From assembly GCA_937944855.1 (NCBI GenBank), contig CALFAY010000032.1, forward strand, positions 74,194-138,193: a DNA stretch of 64,000 nt, in the 5' to 3' direction. Of this stretch, positions 26,806 through 34,824 are shown one piece after another. The notes below the pieces were generated by a model. It did not search any database. It was not told the origin of the DNA and saw only the letters and a program-made list of their open reading frames with translations. Numbering within the stretch: position 1 is the first letter of the stretch; each line of letters opens with the position of its first letter. Position numbers and translations under genes: made by a program. Source of the stretch: an uncultured Planctomycetota bacterium (GTDB lineage: Bacteria; Planctomycetota; Planctomycetia; Gemmatales; HRBIN36).

Positions 26806-29505
26806 ATGGCCTCCGCACAACCCGGGGTTTGGGGCATCGACCTAGGACAGTGCGCCCTCAAGGCGATCCGGTTGACGGTAGTCGGAGACGAAGTCGTAGC
26901 CACGGCCTTCGACTACATCGAACACCCCAAGATCCTCAGCCAGCCGGACGCGGACCCGGATCAGCTGGTCCGCGAGGCCTTGCAGCAATTCCTTTCGCGA
27001 AACCAGCTGCGGGGCGATCAGGTCGCCATCAGCGTGCCCGGGCAGACCGGCCTGGCCCGCTTCGTCAAACTTCCGCCGGTCGAGGTCAAGAAGATTCCGG
27101 ACATTGTCCGATTCGAGGCCCGGCAGCAGATTCCCTTCCCTCTGGAAGAAGTGGTCTGGGACTGGCAGACGCTCAACAAGCCGACTGAAACCGAGGGCTT
27201 CGTCGAGAACGAAATCGGCCTGTTCGCCATGAAACGGGACATGATCCAGCGGGCGATGCAGGCGTTCAACGAGGTCAAGGTCGAAATCCACTTCATCCAG
27301 ATGTCGCCGCTGGCGTTGTGCAACTACGTCATGTTCGACGTGCTCAATGCCGGTGCCCTGGAGGAAAAAGTCAAGGTTGCAGCCGTCGAACCGGAGGAAG
27401 GTCTGGGCGAACGCAACGCTTGCGTGGTAGTGCTCGACATCGGAGCAGACAGCACCAACCTGGTAGTCACCGACGGCGACCGCATCATTTGGCAACGGCC
27501 CATCCCGATCGGCGGCAACCATTTCACGCGGGCCATCGCCAAGGAAATGAAGCTGACCTTCGCCAAGGCGGAACACCTCAAACGCAATGCGACCAAGGCC
27601 GACGATCCCAAGAAGATCTTCGCCAGCATGCGTCCGGTGTTCACGGATTTCGTGGGCGAGTTGCAACGGTCGCTAGGGTTCTTCACCAATACCCACCGGC
27701 AGGCTTCGATCAAAAAGATGATCGGCTTGGGCAATGCGTTCAAGCTGCCCGGCTTGCAGAAGTTCATCAGCCAGACGATGGGGCTGGAGCTGGAGAAGCT
27801 CTCCGGCTTCCGCCGGCTCAGGGGCGACGAGGTGGTCAATGCCCCGGTCTATGCGGAAAACGTGCTGAGCTTCGGCGTCGCCTATGGTCTGGCTCTGCAA
27901 GGGCTGGGACTGACCCGGATGCACACGAATCTTCTGCCCCAGGAGATCCAGGTCGATCGGATCATCCGTTCCAAGAAGCCCTGGGCTGCCGCTGCCGCAG
28001 CGTGCATGCTCGTCGGAGTCGCGGCGTTTTCCCTCAGTGCCGGGGGCGAGTACAAGGTATCCGACGAAGCCAAGGCGGCGGCCAAGAAGGCTGAAGCGGT
28101 CATCAAGCGGCACGAGGACTACGAGCGGCGATACAAGGAGCAGCAAGACATTCTGGTCAAGGCCCGTGATGCAGCTGCCTCGATGATGCGGGGCGGTCAG
28201 GAACGCGTCAACTGGGCCATGACGCTGCGCTACATCAACGAATCGCTGCCGCAACCGAATGGCTTCAACCTGCCAGCCCGCTACATCGGCAACCGGCTCG
28301 ATCCCAACTGCGCTCTGGCCAAATACTGGAACGAGGACGCCCAGCGTGCGGCCGAGCGACTTCGGGAGCGCGATCAGGAGGGCCTCAAGGACGAAATCGA
28401 CCTCAACAATCTCATCCAGATCAACTTGCAGGCGGTTTACGCCCGCTACTGCGACCCGCCGATGTTGACCAACTGGTTCAACAACGTGCGGCGAAATGCT
28501 CAGGAACAGGAACTGCTTCGCCATTCCGACTGGAAAAGCGCCCCTCAGAAAGCAGGCTGGGTGCTGGAAGTCCGTGGCTACACCTACCATCGTGGCGGGT
28601 TGCGGTTCATCATGGAGACGTTCGCCGAGAACCTGCGCACGGGCAAGCCACGCTGGGATCCGGTTCGCAATCAGTGGGTGTGGGAGAAGGGCGTAGTCGC
28701 TCCGCTCAACGATCCGACCGGCCGCTGGCGGAAGCTGGACATCAGTCATGTGGCCATCTTCGCCTACGATTCGCAGAAGTTGACGCCGACCAATGCCCCG
28801 GGATTCAAGTACATCACCGGGGGCATCTTCTCGAACGCCCTGGTGGCCGGGGGAGCCCCGGGCGGGGGCGGCGGATCCGGTCTGAGCATGAGCGGCGGCG
28901 GAGGCATGGGTTCTGGCGCTGCCGCACCTCCTACCGCGGGAGGAGCCGGAAGTGATGCCGCTGCTGCGCCCCCCGGCGGAGCACTCGGCGGGGGCGGCGG
29001 TCGCTCGCGCGGGGACTGGGTAGGTCTTGGCTCAGCGGGTGGCGGCGGCTTCGGAGGTGCTGGAGGGCTTGGAGGCGTCGGAGGCATTGGAGGGCTGGGG
29101 GACGGCGGCGGTGGAAACATGGGTCTGCCCTCAGGGCCAATGGGCGGCATCGGCGGTACGTTCCCCGGTGCGGGTTCGGGAAGCAGCGGAACTTCCGGCA
29201 TCCAGGACGCCCAAGTTCTCAAGTCCGGCGAGCGGCTCCGAACGGAGTTCGTGATCGTCTTCTACTGGCATGAGCCGCTGCCCACGGAACCGGAACCGGC
29301 CAAGGGTTACGAAGAGGCCAATACCGAATTCTCGGGCGGCTATGGCGGCATGATGGGCAGCGGGCCGCCGCCCGGCTACCCGTCTGGCGGCTACGGCGGT
29401 AGCGGACCGCCGCCAGGGTATCCCAGCGGGCCTGCCAGCAGCGGGCCGCCTTCCGGTGGAGATAGCGGAGGCTACGGTCGGCGTCTCCCTGGCATTGACG
29501 ACTGA
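26806..29505 (+). CDS. pilM: PilM-PilN-like fusion, type IV pilus platform protein
   Basis: 899 residues. 1-370 is PilM, the actin-like ATPase of type IV pilus inner-membrane platforms: GIDLGQCALKAIRL at the start, FEARQQIPFPLEEVVWDW, VVLDIGADSTNLVVTDGD and GLGNAFKLPGLQKFI. Directly after it comes TNLLPQEI (374-381), matching the (I)NLLPxx motif by which PilN normally contacts PilM from a separate protein. A helix (about 392-412), a coiled coil (418-460) and a periplasmic part follow. A Gly-rich tract covers about 682-795, then a short strand region (TEFVIVFYWHEPL) and a second Gly/Pro-rich tail. PilM is usually about 350 residues and separate. First of three genes with similar composition. 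Confidence 0.88.
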   Translation: MASAQPGVWGIDLGQCALKAIRLTVVGDEVVATAFDYIEHPKILSQPDADPDQLVREALQQFLSRNQLRGDQVAISVPGQTGLARFVKLPPVEVKKIPDIVRFEARQQIPFPLEEVVWDWQTLNKPTETEGFVENEIGLFAMKRDMIQRAMQAFNEVKVEIHFIQMSPLALCNYVMFDVLNAGALEEKVKVAAVEPEEGLGERNACVVVLDIGADSTNLVVTDGDRIIWQRPIPIGGNHFTRAIAKEMKLTFAKAEHLKRNATKADDPKKIFASMRPVFTDFVGELQRSLGFFTNTHRQASIKKMIGLGNAFKLPGLQKFISQTMGLELEKLSGFRRLRGDEVVNAPVYAENVLSFGVAYGLALQGLGLTRMHTNLLPQEIQVDRIIRSKKPWAAAAAACMLVGVAAFSLSAGGEYKVSDEAKAAAKKAEAVIKRHEDYERRYKEQQDILVKARDAAASMMRGGQERVNWAMTLRYINESLPQPNGFNLPARYIGNRLDPNCALAKYWNEDAQRAAERLRERDQEGLKDEIDLNNLIQINLQAVYARYCDPPMLTNWFNNVRRNAQEQELLRHSDWKSAPQKAGWVLEVRGYTYHRGGLRFIMETFAENLRTGKPRWDPVRNQWVWEKGVVAPLNDPTGRWRKLDISHVAIFAYDSQKLTPTNAPGFKYITGGIFSNALVAGGAPGGGGGSGLSMSGGGGMGSGAAAPPTAGGAGSDAAAAPPGGALGGGGGRSRGDWVGLGSAGGGGFGGAGGLGGVGGIGGLGDGGGGNMGLPSGPMGGIGGTFPGAGSGSSGTSGIQDAQVLKSGERLRTEFVIVFYWHEPLPTEPEPAKGYEEANTEFSGGYGGMMGSGPPPGYPSGGYGGSGPPPGYPSGPASSGPPSGGDSGGYGRRLPGIDD
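28849..29205. repeat. Gly-rich low-complexity coding tract in the PilM-like gene
   Basis: In-frame GGN runs encode Gly/Ala/Ser-rich sequence (residues about 682-800). The unit is irregular, so this is low complexity rather than a clean tandem repeat. Confidence 0.8.
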
Positions 29506-29581
29506 TCTCATCGTGACCGAAGTTGCGGATGTGGGAACGCGGGATCGAGAACGAATCCGAAGCTGAAACCGAGTACCATCC

Positions 29582-32188
29582 ATGAAGCTCGACAAAGATA
29601 CGATCATCAAGTACCGCTTCTGGTTTTCCATTCCCTTCGCGGTGCTTTTCGTCTTCATCGCCTTGATCTGCGTGCTGGGAGTCCGCAGCACGACGATGGC
29701 CAACTGGGCCGAGGCGAAACGCACGGACGACCAGCTTGTAAGCCTGGCCAGCCGCCAGGATCTCCGCAATGAGCGTTGGATTCAGGAGATGAAGGCAAAG
29801 ACGGATGATGCCGTCCGCCAGAAGGACGACCTCTGGTACGAACTCTACGACGGCCAGAACAAGGTCGAGCGCGCCCCGGTGGCAACGCCCAGCGCGATCT
29901 CTGCGGGAGGGGCCGCCACGCCCGGAACCACGCCGGCTCGGGGCAAGCTAATCACGATCCGTGATCCGTTCATCACCTGGCCGCCGCGCTTGCACAATGA
30001 CGTGCCCAACTTCCCGATGGACCGGGAACGCATTCCGCTTTTGTTCCGCGACTTCGGCGAGCCGCTCAATGATCGCAACGCCATGCCCGACGAGTATCGG
30101 TCGGACTTCATGCCCCAGTACGAGGCCCTGCTGAAACTCGTCGATTTCCTGGACGAAACCGCCAATCCTGAAACAGGCCGGGTCGGTTCCGTGCGCGTGC
30201 CAGGTTCCGGAAAAACGACGAAGGATAATGCCCGCGCCCTGCTCAACCCGCCCGTGTGGGGTTCGCAGTTCATCCTCGATTCCGAAGCCTGGATCGCGCA
30301 GGAAGACCTTGCCATCAAGCGCTCTTTGTTCCAGGCGATACAAGACGCGAACAATGTGCTCGCTGAAATGGAGCCGGAGTGGCGAAAGGTTCCGCTCCCC
30401 GAAGCTCCCAAACCGGTCACTCCGAGTTCGGATTCGCCCGCAGCCCCGGCGGTAGCAGCGGTGTCCAATCCGCCGGTTCCCGTCGAAGGCAGCCGCGATG
30501 GGAGCAACCCCTCGTCTCCACCGTCCGCTGCGGCTGCGCCGATCGAACGTCAGCGTCTCCTCAACACGACTTGGCAGATCGGCGTCGTGCCCTTCAGCCC
30601 CAACCCGGAGAAGGCGCCTAAGACGCGGTGGTACGATGGCGGCTGGATCGTTGAAGCTGAACTGCTCCCTAAAGGAAATGATGTGGTGCTGCGCGTGGCC
30701 TCGGCCAACATGAGCATCGAGCACAAGCTGCCTGGTGAGGCTCAGGGTGGCAAACTCGTCTTCCTCATCAGCAACGACGATAAGCAACGCCCCGACGAAC
30801 GCGAATTTGAAATCGACCTTTCCGGTCAGGATCCGACCCGGCCAGAATTGGCAGGGCGCATGATGGGCGAGGTCAGCACCAAGTCTCTTCTCGATGTTGC
30901 GGCTGAACCGGGGATGAGCCTCCGAGTCGTCGAACGTCCGCTGGGCTTTGCGGCCAAGAAGATCGTCCGGGTGCAGCGATCCTGGGACCGGAACGCCGTG
31001 CTGGACCATCAGCGTTACGTGAATCCACTCTGGGTCATGGATATTCGCCTGCTGCCGCGTGAAGGCGGAGCCGGACCGGGCATCCAGGGCGTCATCTACA
31101 ACCGCAGCGGCAAGCGGACCATGCCGCCATCGTTCGAGGTAGCATACACCACGGACGGCCGGGACCGCTACACGGTCACGCCGGACCTGCGCATCTCCGG
31201 CGACGCCATCAATGCCGGTTTGAGCCGGGAGTTTCCGCGGCAGGAAATCCGAAGCCCAGTGGCTCCCCGGCGTCTGGTGGGCGTCCGCCAGATACTCACG
31301 TGGCAGACCGTGCCCGTCAAGCAGATCAGTCGTCTGGTCATCGGACAGGAAGCGCACATCCACTCCGATCGCACCAAGATCTACCCGTTGCGGGAATACG
31401 ACTTCAAGAAGAAAAACCCCAAACAGGCAGCCCCCACGGAAGCGACTGCCGCGGCAACCACCGGGGCTAATCAGCCGGCAGGGACCAGCGGCGGAATGCA
31501 GGGGCCGATGATGGGACCGACCGCAGGAATGGGAGGCGGCGCACTGAGCGGGCCAGGAGCAGGTTTCGGCTCCGGCACCACGGCTGGGCCAGTCTCGGCC
31601 AATCACAAGCTCCCCTTGCGACGCTACTACGAAATCACGGACGAACTACGCCGCATCCCGGTGGCGCTGGTGTTGATCGTCGAGGAAAGCCGGGCGAACG
31701 ACGTGCTCGCTGCCTTGGCCAACCACCGGATGCGCTTCCGGGCCACGATGGTGGTCTGGAATCGAGTGCCGTCGTTGCAGCGACCTGATTTCCTGCGGCC
31801 GCAGGGGACCCCAGGCGGAACTGGCACGGGCCGGGGTCAGCCCGGCTCCTCCGGGGCCTTGGGACCGGCAGGCGGTCTGGGGACGGGAGGTGGACGCGAT
31901 CACGCGCCAGGAGGTCAACCGGCCTTCGGAGGCACCGGAGGCCAAGGCACCACGCCTCCGCCGCGCGGCGGCACGTCAGGCGGGTTCGGCGGTCTGCCCG
32001 GTCCGCTGGGCGGTTTCGGGGGAATCTCCTCAGGCTTCACCGGACGTTTGCCTGGCGATGAGGAGACGCCTCAGATCGAACTCCAGATCTACGGTCTGGT
32101 GACGCTCTACGAAAGCCCAGACGCTTACCACCGGATTCAGGAAGAACGCAAACGGGCTGGGACAGGCGTGGCAACCACGGCCCCGTGA
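29582..32188 (+). CDS. Single-pass inner-membrane protein of the PilM cluster, PilO-like part
   Basis: 868 residues. A helix near the N-terminus (about 11-34, FWFSIPFAVLFVFIALICVL) with short cytoplasmic tail is followed by a helical stalk (38-95). The remainder is a large periplasmic region with Pro/Ala linkers near 95-125 and 275-325. Two Gly-rich inserts lie at about 625-665 and 740-825. Near 675-735 a compact alternating strand-helix stretch (RRYYEITDELRRIPVALVLI, then VLAALANHRMRFRAT) resembles the ferredoxin-like domain of PilN/PilO. It starts 76 bp after the PilM stop. The role as a PilN/O-like alignment component is inference from topology and position. Confidence 0.8.
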   Translation: MKLDKDTIIKYRFWFSIPFAVLFVFIALICVLGVRSTTMANWAEAKRTDDQLVSLASRQDLRNERWIQEMKAKTDDAVRQKDDLWYELYDGQNKVERAPVATPSAISAGGAATPGTTPARGKLITIRDPFITWPPRLHNDVPNFPMDRERIPLLFRDFGEPLNDRNAMPDEYRSDFMPQYEALLKLVDFLDETANPETGRVGSVRVPGSGKTTKDNARALLNPPVWGSQFILDSEAWIAQEDLAIKRSLFQAIQDANNVLAEMEPEWRKVPLPEAPKPVTPSSDSPAAPAVAAVSNPPVPVEGSRDGSNPSSPPSAAAAPIERQRLLNTTWQIGVVPFSPNPEKAPKTRWYDGGWIVEAELLPKGNDVVLRVASANMSIEHKLPGEAQGGKLVFLISNDDKQRPDEREFEIDLSGQDPTRPELAGRMMGEVSTKSLLDVAAEPGMSLRVVERPLGFAAKKIVRVQRSWDRNAVLDHQRYVNPLWVMDIRLLPREGGAGPGIQGVIYNRSGKRTMPPSFEVAYTTDGRDRYTVTPDLRISGDAINAGLSREFPRQEIRSPVAPRRLVGVRQILTWQTVPVKQISRLVIGQEAHIHSDRTKIYPLREYDFKKKNPKQAAPTEATAAATTGANQPAGTSGGMQGPMMGPTAGMGGGALSGPGAGFGSGTTAGPVSANHKLPLRRYYEITDELRRIPVALVLIVEESRANDVLAALANHRMRFRATMVVWNRVPSLQRPDFLRPQGTPGGTGTGRGQPGSSGALGPAGGLGTGGGRDHAPGGQPAFGGTGGQGTTPPPRGGTSGGFGGLPGPLGGFGGISSGFTGRLPGDEETPQIELQIYGLVTLYESPDAYHRIQEERKRAGTGVATTAP

Positions 32189-32251
32189 CGACTCCACGAC
32201 AAGTAACCAAACCAAAGCAGGCCTGCGGCGCTGGATGACGAGGACAGGGTC

Positions 32252-34747
32252 ATGGACCTCAAGAATCTGGACTTCAAAGAAATCGGCATGAAGTACGGCG
32301 AGAAGATCGGGCTGGGCGTCGGCCTGTTCTTCATGGCCTTTCTCTTGCTTCGCGCCTTCATGTTGGATACCTCGCCGGTCAAGCCGGACAAGATCCGCAA
32401 GGACGAAATGACGGCCAGCAACCGGATCGAGCAGAATCCGGTCGATCCTTCGCAACTGGTGCCCCAGGGAACGATCACCCCCGAGGCGATCAACCAATTG
32501 ATGGCAGCTGTCCAGCGCAGCATCCATACCGGCGCCCACTCCTTTCAGTTTGCCCACATGATCACGTTCCCGGAACAGGAGACGTTCCGGAATCAACCCA
32601 AGGTGCTTGCCCCGACGGCTTTGGTCGGCGTGCCGTACCACTTCGCATTCCGGATTAACGATTTCCGCGTTCACAACGGAAAGCCTGTGGTGCTTGTCGC
32701 CATTCCGCCGGACAAGAGCAAGGAAGCGACCTTCAAGGAGCCTGACAAAGAGAAGGATCCCCTGGGCTGGAAGCGTTGGCAGGAACGCAAGAAGCGTGAA
32801 GAGGAACAACGGAAGCGGTTCCAGCAGGGGAGCGGCGGCATGTTCGGTCCGGGCGGCGGTCTGGGACCGGGGATGGGGCCTGGGTTCGGTCCGGGAGCCG
32901 GTGGCGGACTCGGTCCTCCCGGCGGCGGCCTGGGACCGGGTGGCGGTCGAGGACCCGGCGGCCGAGGTGGGCCAGGTCCGGGCTACCCTGGCGGCCCAAG
33001 CGGCGGTGGTCCCGGTGCTGGCGGCGGCGCGGGTGCTGGACCGGGGGCCGGCGGCGGAGCCGGTCTCGGCCCGGGAGCTGGTGGCGGTGCGGGTCTCGGA
33101 CCCGGGGCCGGCTTCGGACTCGGGCCGGGAGGCGGTGCTCCCAATCCCGGCGGCGGATTGCCGGGTTTACCCGGGAGCGCTGCCGGAGCGGACGAAATCT
33201 GGAATGGCCAGTTCGTGCCCACCGATCAGTTGAAGCCCGAACCTGAACACATTCTGGCGGAGAACATCTATCCCGCCCGGGGTGCCTTGGTTTATGGCAG
33301 TTTCCCACACAAGGCCCAGATGGAGGAAATCGCTCGGCAAATCAAGGTCGATGTTTCCCAATTGCCGAGCTACTACAAGACCATCGAGATTCAACGCCGT
33401 GAAATCGTGCTCAAAGGCACGAGGTTGCCCGACGGCACGGTGGTTCAGGAAGACATGGTCTTCATTCCGGAGGATCGCAGTCTGAGACCGCTCAGCCAGG
33501 TTCCCCAGGACCCCGTGACGGACGAAGAGACGGCAGCCGCAGGTTGGTACTGGCTCGACAACCGGGCCTTGGGCCGCCTTCTCAATCTTGCGGTGGAAAA
33601 GCTGGTTGAGGAAGACAACGCAAAGAAGAGCCTGGAACTGCTGTCTCGGGGCTTGATCATGCCCTTGCCCAAGCCGCTCCGCGGTTCCTATCCGGACGTG
33701 ATCTCCAAACTGCCAGACTTGCAAAACACGCTCAAGGTGATCGAGGAGGAGTACAAGGGCAAGATCCCACCCCCGCCGCGCGATCCGCGGCTCCGCGGTG
33801 GAGACGCCTTTGATCCCTTCTCCGGCGAGGGCGAATCGGAAAGCGAAGGCGAGCAGAAGTCGGGTCAGGATTCCTCGGAAACCAAGCCGAGCGAGACTGT
33901 GCTGCCGGCGAATGTGATGGTTCGCTTCCTGGACCTGCAATTCGAAGGCATGTCCCCGGCGAACCGCACTTTCGAGTATCGTGTCCGTGTGGTGCTCTCG
34001 AATCCCAATTACGGGGAAGTCAACGTGAGCGTGCCGGAGTATGCCAAGGACAAGGAATTGCGGGGGCCGTGGAGTCCGCCCTGTCGCGTCACTTTCCCGA
34101 ACGAGACCTTGCTGTTCGCCGATGAGCGGCAACGCGATCCCAAGGATACCAGCAAGCTCGACCTGACCCACGCTGATCGGGTACCCGTCCAAGTCATCAA
34201 ATGGCTGGGCGTGGTCCCGCGTCTGGGCCAAAGCGGTCTGGAAGAGCGTCTGGGCGAGTGGTGGGTGGACCGCGTGCTGGTCGGCCGAGGGGAGTACGTC
34301 GGCGTCGGACGGGTTGCCAATGAACCGCCTCCGAAAGACAAGTCGGCGGCAGCGAAGTTGCTTGATGGCATTCGCATGGTGGTGTGGGCAGCGACGGCCC
34401 CCGACCCGGAAACCCGGCGTATGGGCCGTGAAACGATCCAGACCGTCAAAACTGACGCCCTTTACACCACCACGGCCGTCGTGGACTTCGAAGGAGGCCG
34501 TTGGACCAAGCATACGTTTAAGCGGCCCTTCGACGAGGACGCACCAGCCGAGGTGTTGTTCCTGGACGCTGCCACGGGTAAGCTGACTGCCCACACGTAC
34601 CTCAAGGACAAGAACGATCCTGACCGCGTTGCCCGCTTCGACCACTGGAAGACTTGGTTCGAGAACGTACTGAAGCGGTATGAGGAGCGGACCAGGTCAT
34701 CCAGGTCTCCGTCAGACCAGGATCCGTTCCGTCCTGGAGCCAAGTAA
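32252..34747 (+). CDS. Single-pass membrane protein of the PilM cluster with collagen-like Gly-rich tract
   Basis: 831 residues. Helix at about 20-37 (LGVGLFFMAFLLLRAFML), charged coiled region (165-193, RWQERKKREEEQRKRF), then about 118 residues of Gly-Pro-Gly low complexity (194-312). The C-terminal ~500 residues are folded: FRYRVRVVLSNPNYGEVNVS near 575 is a fibronectin/Ig-like strand set, and the end contains FENVLKRYEERTRSS. It may be the third inner-membrane component (PilO/PilP position), but no known family is recognised. It ends 27 bp before a terminator. Confidence 0.8.
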   Translation: MDLKNLDFKEIGMKYGEKIGLGVGLFFMAFLLLRAFMLDTSPVKPDKIRKDEMTASNRIEQNPVDPSQLVPQGTITPEAINQLMAAVQRSIHTGAHSFQFAHMITFPEQETFRNQPKVLAPTALVGVPYHFAFRINDFRVHNGKPVVLVAIPPDKSKEATFKEPDKEKDPLGWKRWQERKKREEEQRKRFQQGSGGMFGPGGGLGPGMGPGFGPGAGGGLGPPGGGLGPGGGRGPGGRGGPGPGYPGGPSGGGPGAGGGAGAGPGAGGGAGLGPGAGGGAGLGPGAGFGLGPGGGAPNPGGGLPGLPGSAAGADEIWNGQFVPTDQLKPEPEHILAENIYPARGALVYGSFPHKAQMEEIARQIKVDVSQLPSYYKTIEIQRREIVLKGTRLPDGTVVQEDMVFIPEDRSLRPLSQVPQDPVTDEETAAAGWYWLDNRALGRLLNLAVEKLVEEDNAKKSLELLSRGLIMPLPKPLRGSYPDVISKLPDLQNTLKVIEEEYKGKIPPPPRDPRLRGGDAFDPFSGEGESESEGEQKSGQDSSETKPSETVLPANVMVRFLDLQFEGMSPANRTFEYRVRVVLSNPNYGEVNVSVPEYAKDKELRGPWSPPCRVTFPNETLLFADERQRDPKDTSKLDLTHADRVPVQVIKWLGVVPRLGQSGLEERLGEWWVDRVLVGRGEYVGVGRVANEPPPKDKSAAAKLLDGIRMVVWAATAPDPETRRMGRETIQTVKTDALYTTTAVVDFEGGRWTKHTFKRPFDEDAPAEVLFLDAATGKLTAHTYLKDKNDPDRVARFDHWKTWFENVLKRYEERTRSSRSPSDQDPFRPGAK
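32831..33186. repeat. Collagen-like Gly-Pro-rich coding tract
   Basis: About 118 codons with repeated GPGxGxG, GGGLGPG and GAGGGAG blocks (residues about 194-312 of the preceding protein). GC content is very high and several 15-18-nt stretches recur, so slippage and assembly errors are possible here. Confidence 0.85.
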
Positions 34748-34773
34748 GCTCAAGTAAACTGACGACCTGAAGC

Positions 34774-34800
34774 GGACTCCCCCTTTGAAAGGGGGAGTTC
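34774..34800 (+). terminator. Intrinsic terminator after the PilM cluster
   Basis: 12-bp stem (34774-34785 with 34789-34800, core ACTCCCCCTT/AAGGGGGAGT, one G-T pair) with a 3-nt loop, followed by TTCAGC. The U-tract is short. It separates the PilM cluster from the convergent ATPase gene. Confidence 0.65.
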
Positions 34801-34824
34801 TTCAGCCCGCGGTCGCAGAAAGGA

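Noticed and set aside
32831..33186. Gly-rich repeats considered as a CRISPR or VNTR locus
   Set aside because: Units are irregular, in frame and without spacers; they encode low-complexity protein.
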